From Bemisia tabaci (Eukaryota > Arthropoda > Insecta > Hemiptera > Aleyrodidae), in assembly GCF_918797505.1 (NCBI RefSeq), contig NC_092798.1:54079762-54143761 (forward strand): a stretch of 64,000 bases of DNA, read 5' to 3'. Each line of letters starts with the position of its first letter. Position 1 is the stretch's first letter. The notes under the pieces are model-generated. The model did not search any database, was not told the origin of the DNA, and saw only the letters and a program-made list of their open reading frames with translations. The translations under genes were made by a program, and so were the position numbers. Positions 63,071 to 64,000 of this stretch are shown here, one piece after another.

Positions 63071-63925
63071 CGTCACTACGCGACCCGGTAGGGGCCGGCG
63101 ACCCCACCGGGGGGCCGACGCGACTCACTATTTTTTTTTTTTTTTTTTTTTTAACAGGTAAAATCGGGATCTGTCTACGACCTCCGCGAAAAAAAATTCG
63201 GATCCGACCGATTATCGGGATTCGACGGGACTGCGCGGAGGTTTTTTCGCGTTTTCTCGCTCGGAGCGTGGACTCGGGGGCTAATAAACACCCGTCCCGC
63301 TTCCGGTTTTTCGAGATCGGTTTTTCGGCTCCGGCGCCCGGCCGGCGGCTCCGATCGCCTCCGGACCTACGGCACCCGGAGCGGCTCGCCGAGCCCGACA
63401 TTTTCGTTCCTCTGCGATTTCCCCGTCCGGGCACTTTTTCCGGGGTGAATCGGCGATTTTCCGAAATTCGCCCGAAAGTACCGACCCCCGTTGGAGGCCG
63501 AGAAACGCGTCGGACGGGAAAACTCCGTACCACCTTTTCGGCGACTCCCGACGAGAGCTACTCGGAGCCGGAAGCGCGCCCTCGTCCCGGCGGGTTCAAC
63601 TTTTCCGGAAACGGCCTCCTCGAAATTCGCGAATTTCCCGATCCAACTTTCGCAGCGTTCGTCGGACGGACTTCGGGCTCCGGATCCGAACTCTCCGGTC
63701 CAAAATAGACACTTTTTATCCCAAGCACTTTTCTCGTAGCTCCACTCCCCGACGAGCCACGAATACACGGGCTCTTATGGGGAATCGGGCTCGTCGAGCC
63801 GTCCTCGAGGAATCCGAAGCGCATCGGTCTCTTCGTTTTTATCCAACGACGGACAAACGGGATGAGGAAGAGCGAAAAATGATTACGAGACTAATGTTTG
63901 TGGGCGGAAGAAAAATAGGAAGGGG

Positions 63926-63973
<48 letters not shown>

Positions 63974-64000
63974 GAATTTTCCCTTTCCGGCTCAGTTTTT

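Larger units (their letters stand above)
60521..64000 (-). repeat. Right arm of giant inverted repeat (runs off the window)
   Basis: The reverse complement of 17,560 back to 17,391, then 12,376 back to about 9,400, in the same order and without the LTR retrotransposon. It therefore represents the empty insertion site. The last bases of the window correspond to about 9,401, so roughly 360 bp of the arm defined on the left are expected just beyond the end. Frames open in both arms (60,895-61,437 and 63,019-63,708) differ from their left-arm counterparts mostly by amino-acid replacements, which argues against coding. Confidence 0.87.

Noticed and set aside
9038..64000. Polinton/Maverick virus-like transposon
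   Set aside because: Long inverted arms and an AG start at 9,038 raised the idea, but no polymerase, integrase, ATPase or capsid coding region is present and the interior is satellite.

Overview
This is eukaryotic, repeat-dominated DNA, most likely from an arthropod and probably an insect. The support is indirect: an AT-rich intergenic flank, a primer-binding site matching tRNA-Trp (a habit of CsRn1-type Ty3/gypsy elements), a MITE-like element, a Cys-rich repeat-associated protein remnant, and very long satellite arrays. I found no intact protein-coding gene and no recognisable tRNA or rRNA gene. The open frames here are satellite, homopolymer or GC-rich read-through. The species is not claimed.

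Layout. (1) 1-7,195: AT-rich intergenic DNA with relics: a 1.65-kb inverted-repeat element (1,578-3,231) holding a broken Cys-rich ORF, a ~240-bp MITE-like element (~4,012-4,250), a 34-nt A-run, and an LTR relic ending in a tRNA-Trp-type primer-binding site (5,887-5,905). (2) 7,196-9,037: two adjacent three-copy minisatellites (39 and 35 bp), a GC-rich block of unknown origin, and a 515-bp tandem duplication whose second copy is cut at 9,037. (3) 9,038-17,560: the left arm of a very large inverted repeat, GC-rich, carrying a 52-bp and a 50-bp tandem array. It is interrupted by a 5.0-kb LTR retrotransposon on the minus strand (12,377-17,390) flanked by a GGGG target-site duplication. (4) 17,561-37,037: about 63-64 nearly identical ~305-bp satellite monomers. 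(5) 37,038-37,537: exactly 500 N. (6) 37,538-57,511: the related satellite in the opposite orientation, organised as a higher-order repeat (HOR) of M + B + n copies of a 527-bp C unit, with n = 1, 6, 1, 4, 5, 2, 6. (7) 57,512-60,520: nine more diverged ~335-bp monomers. (8) 60,521-64,000: the right arm, the reverse complement of about 9,400-12,376 plus 17,391-17,560, without the retrotransposon and running off the window end.

Interpretation. The symmetric plan (arm - satellite - gap - inverted satellite - inverted arm) looks like one giant fold-back or long-TIR structure, at least 55 kb, whose interior has been filled by satellites. The M module inside the satellite array is a copy of the innermost ~420 bp of the arm, so array and arms share ancestry. 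The main caution is that the orientation switch lies on a 500-N scaffold gap, so the relative orientation of the two halves is the assembler's inference. No transposase is visible, so mobility is not shown.
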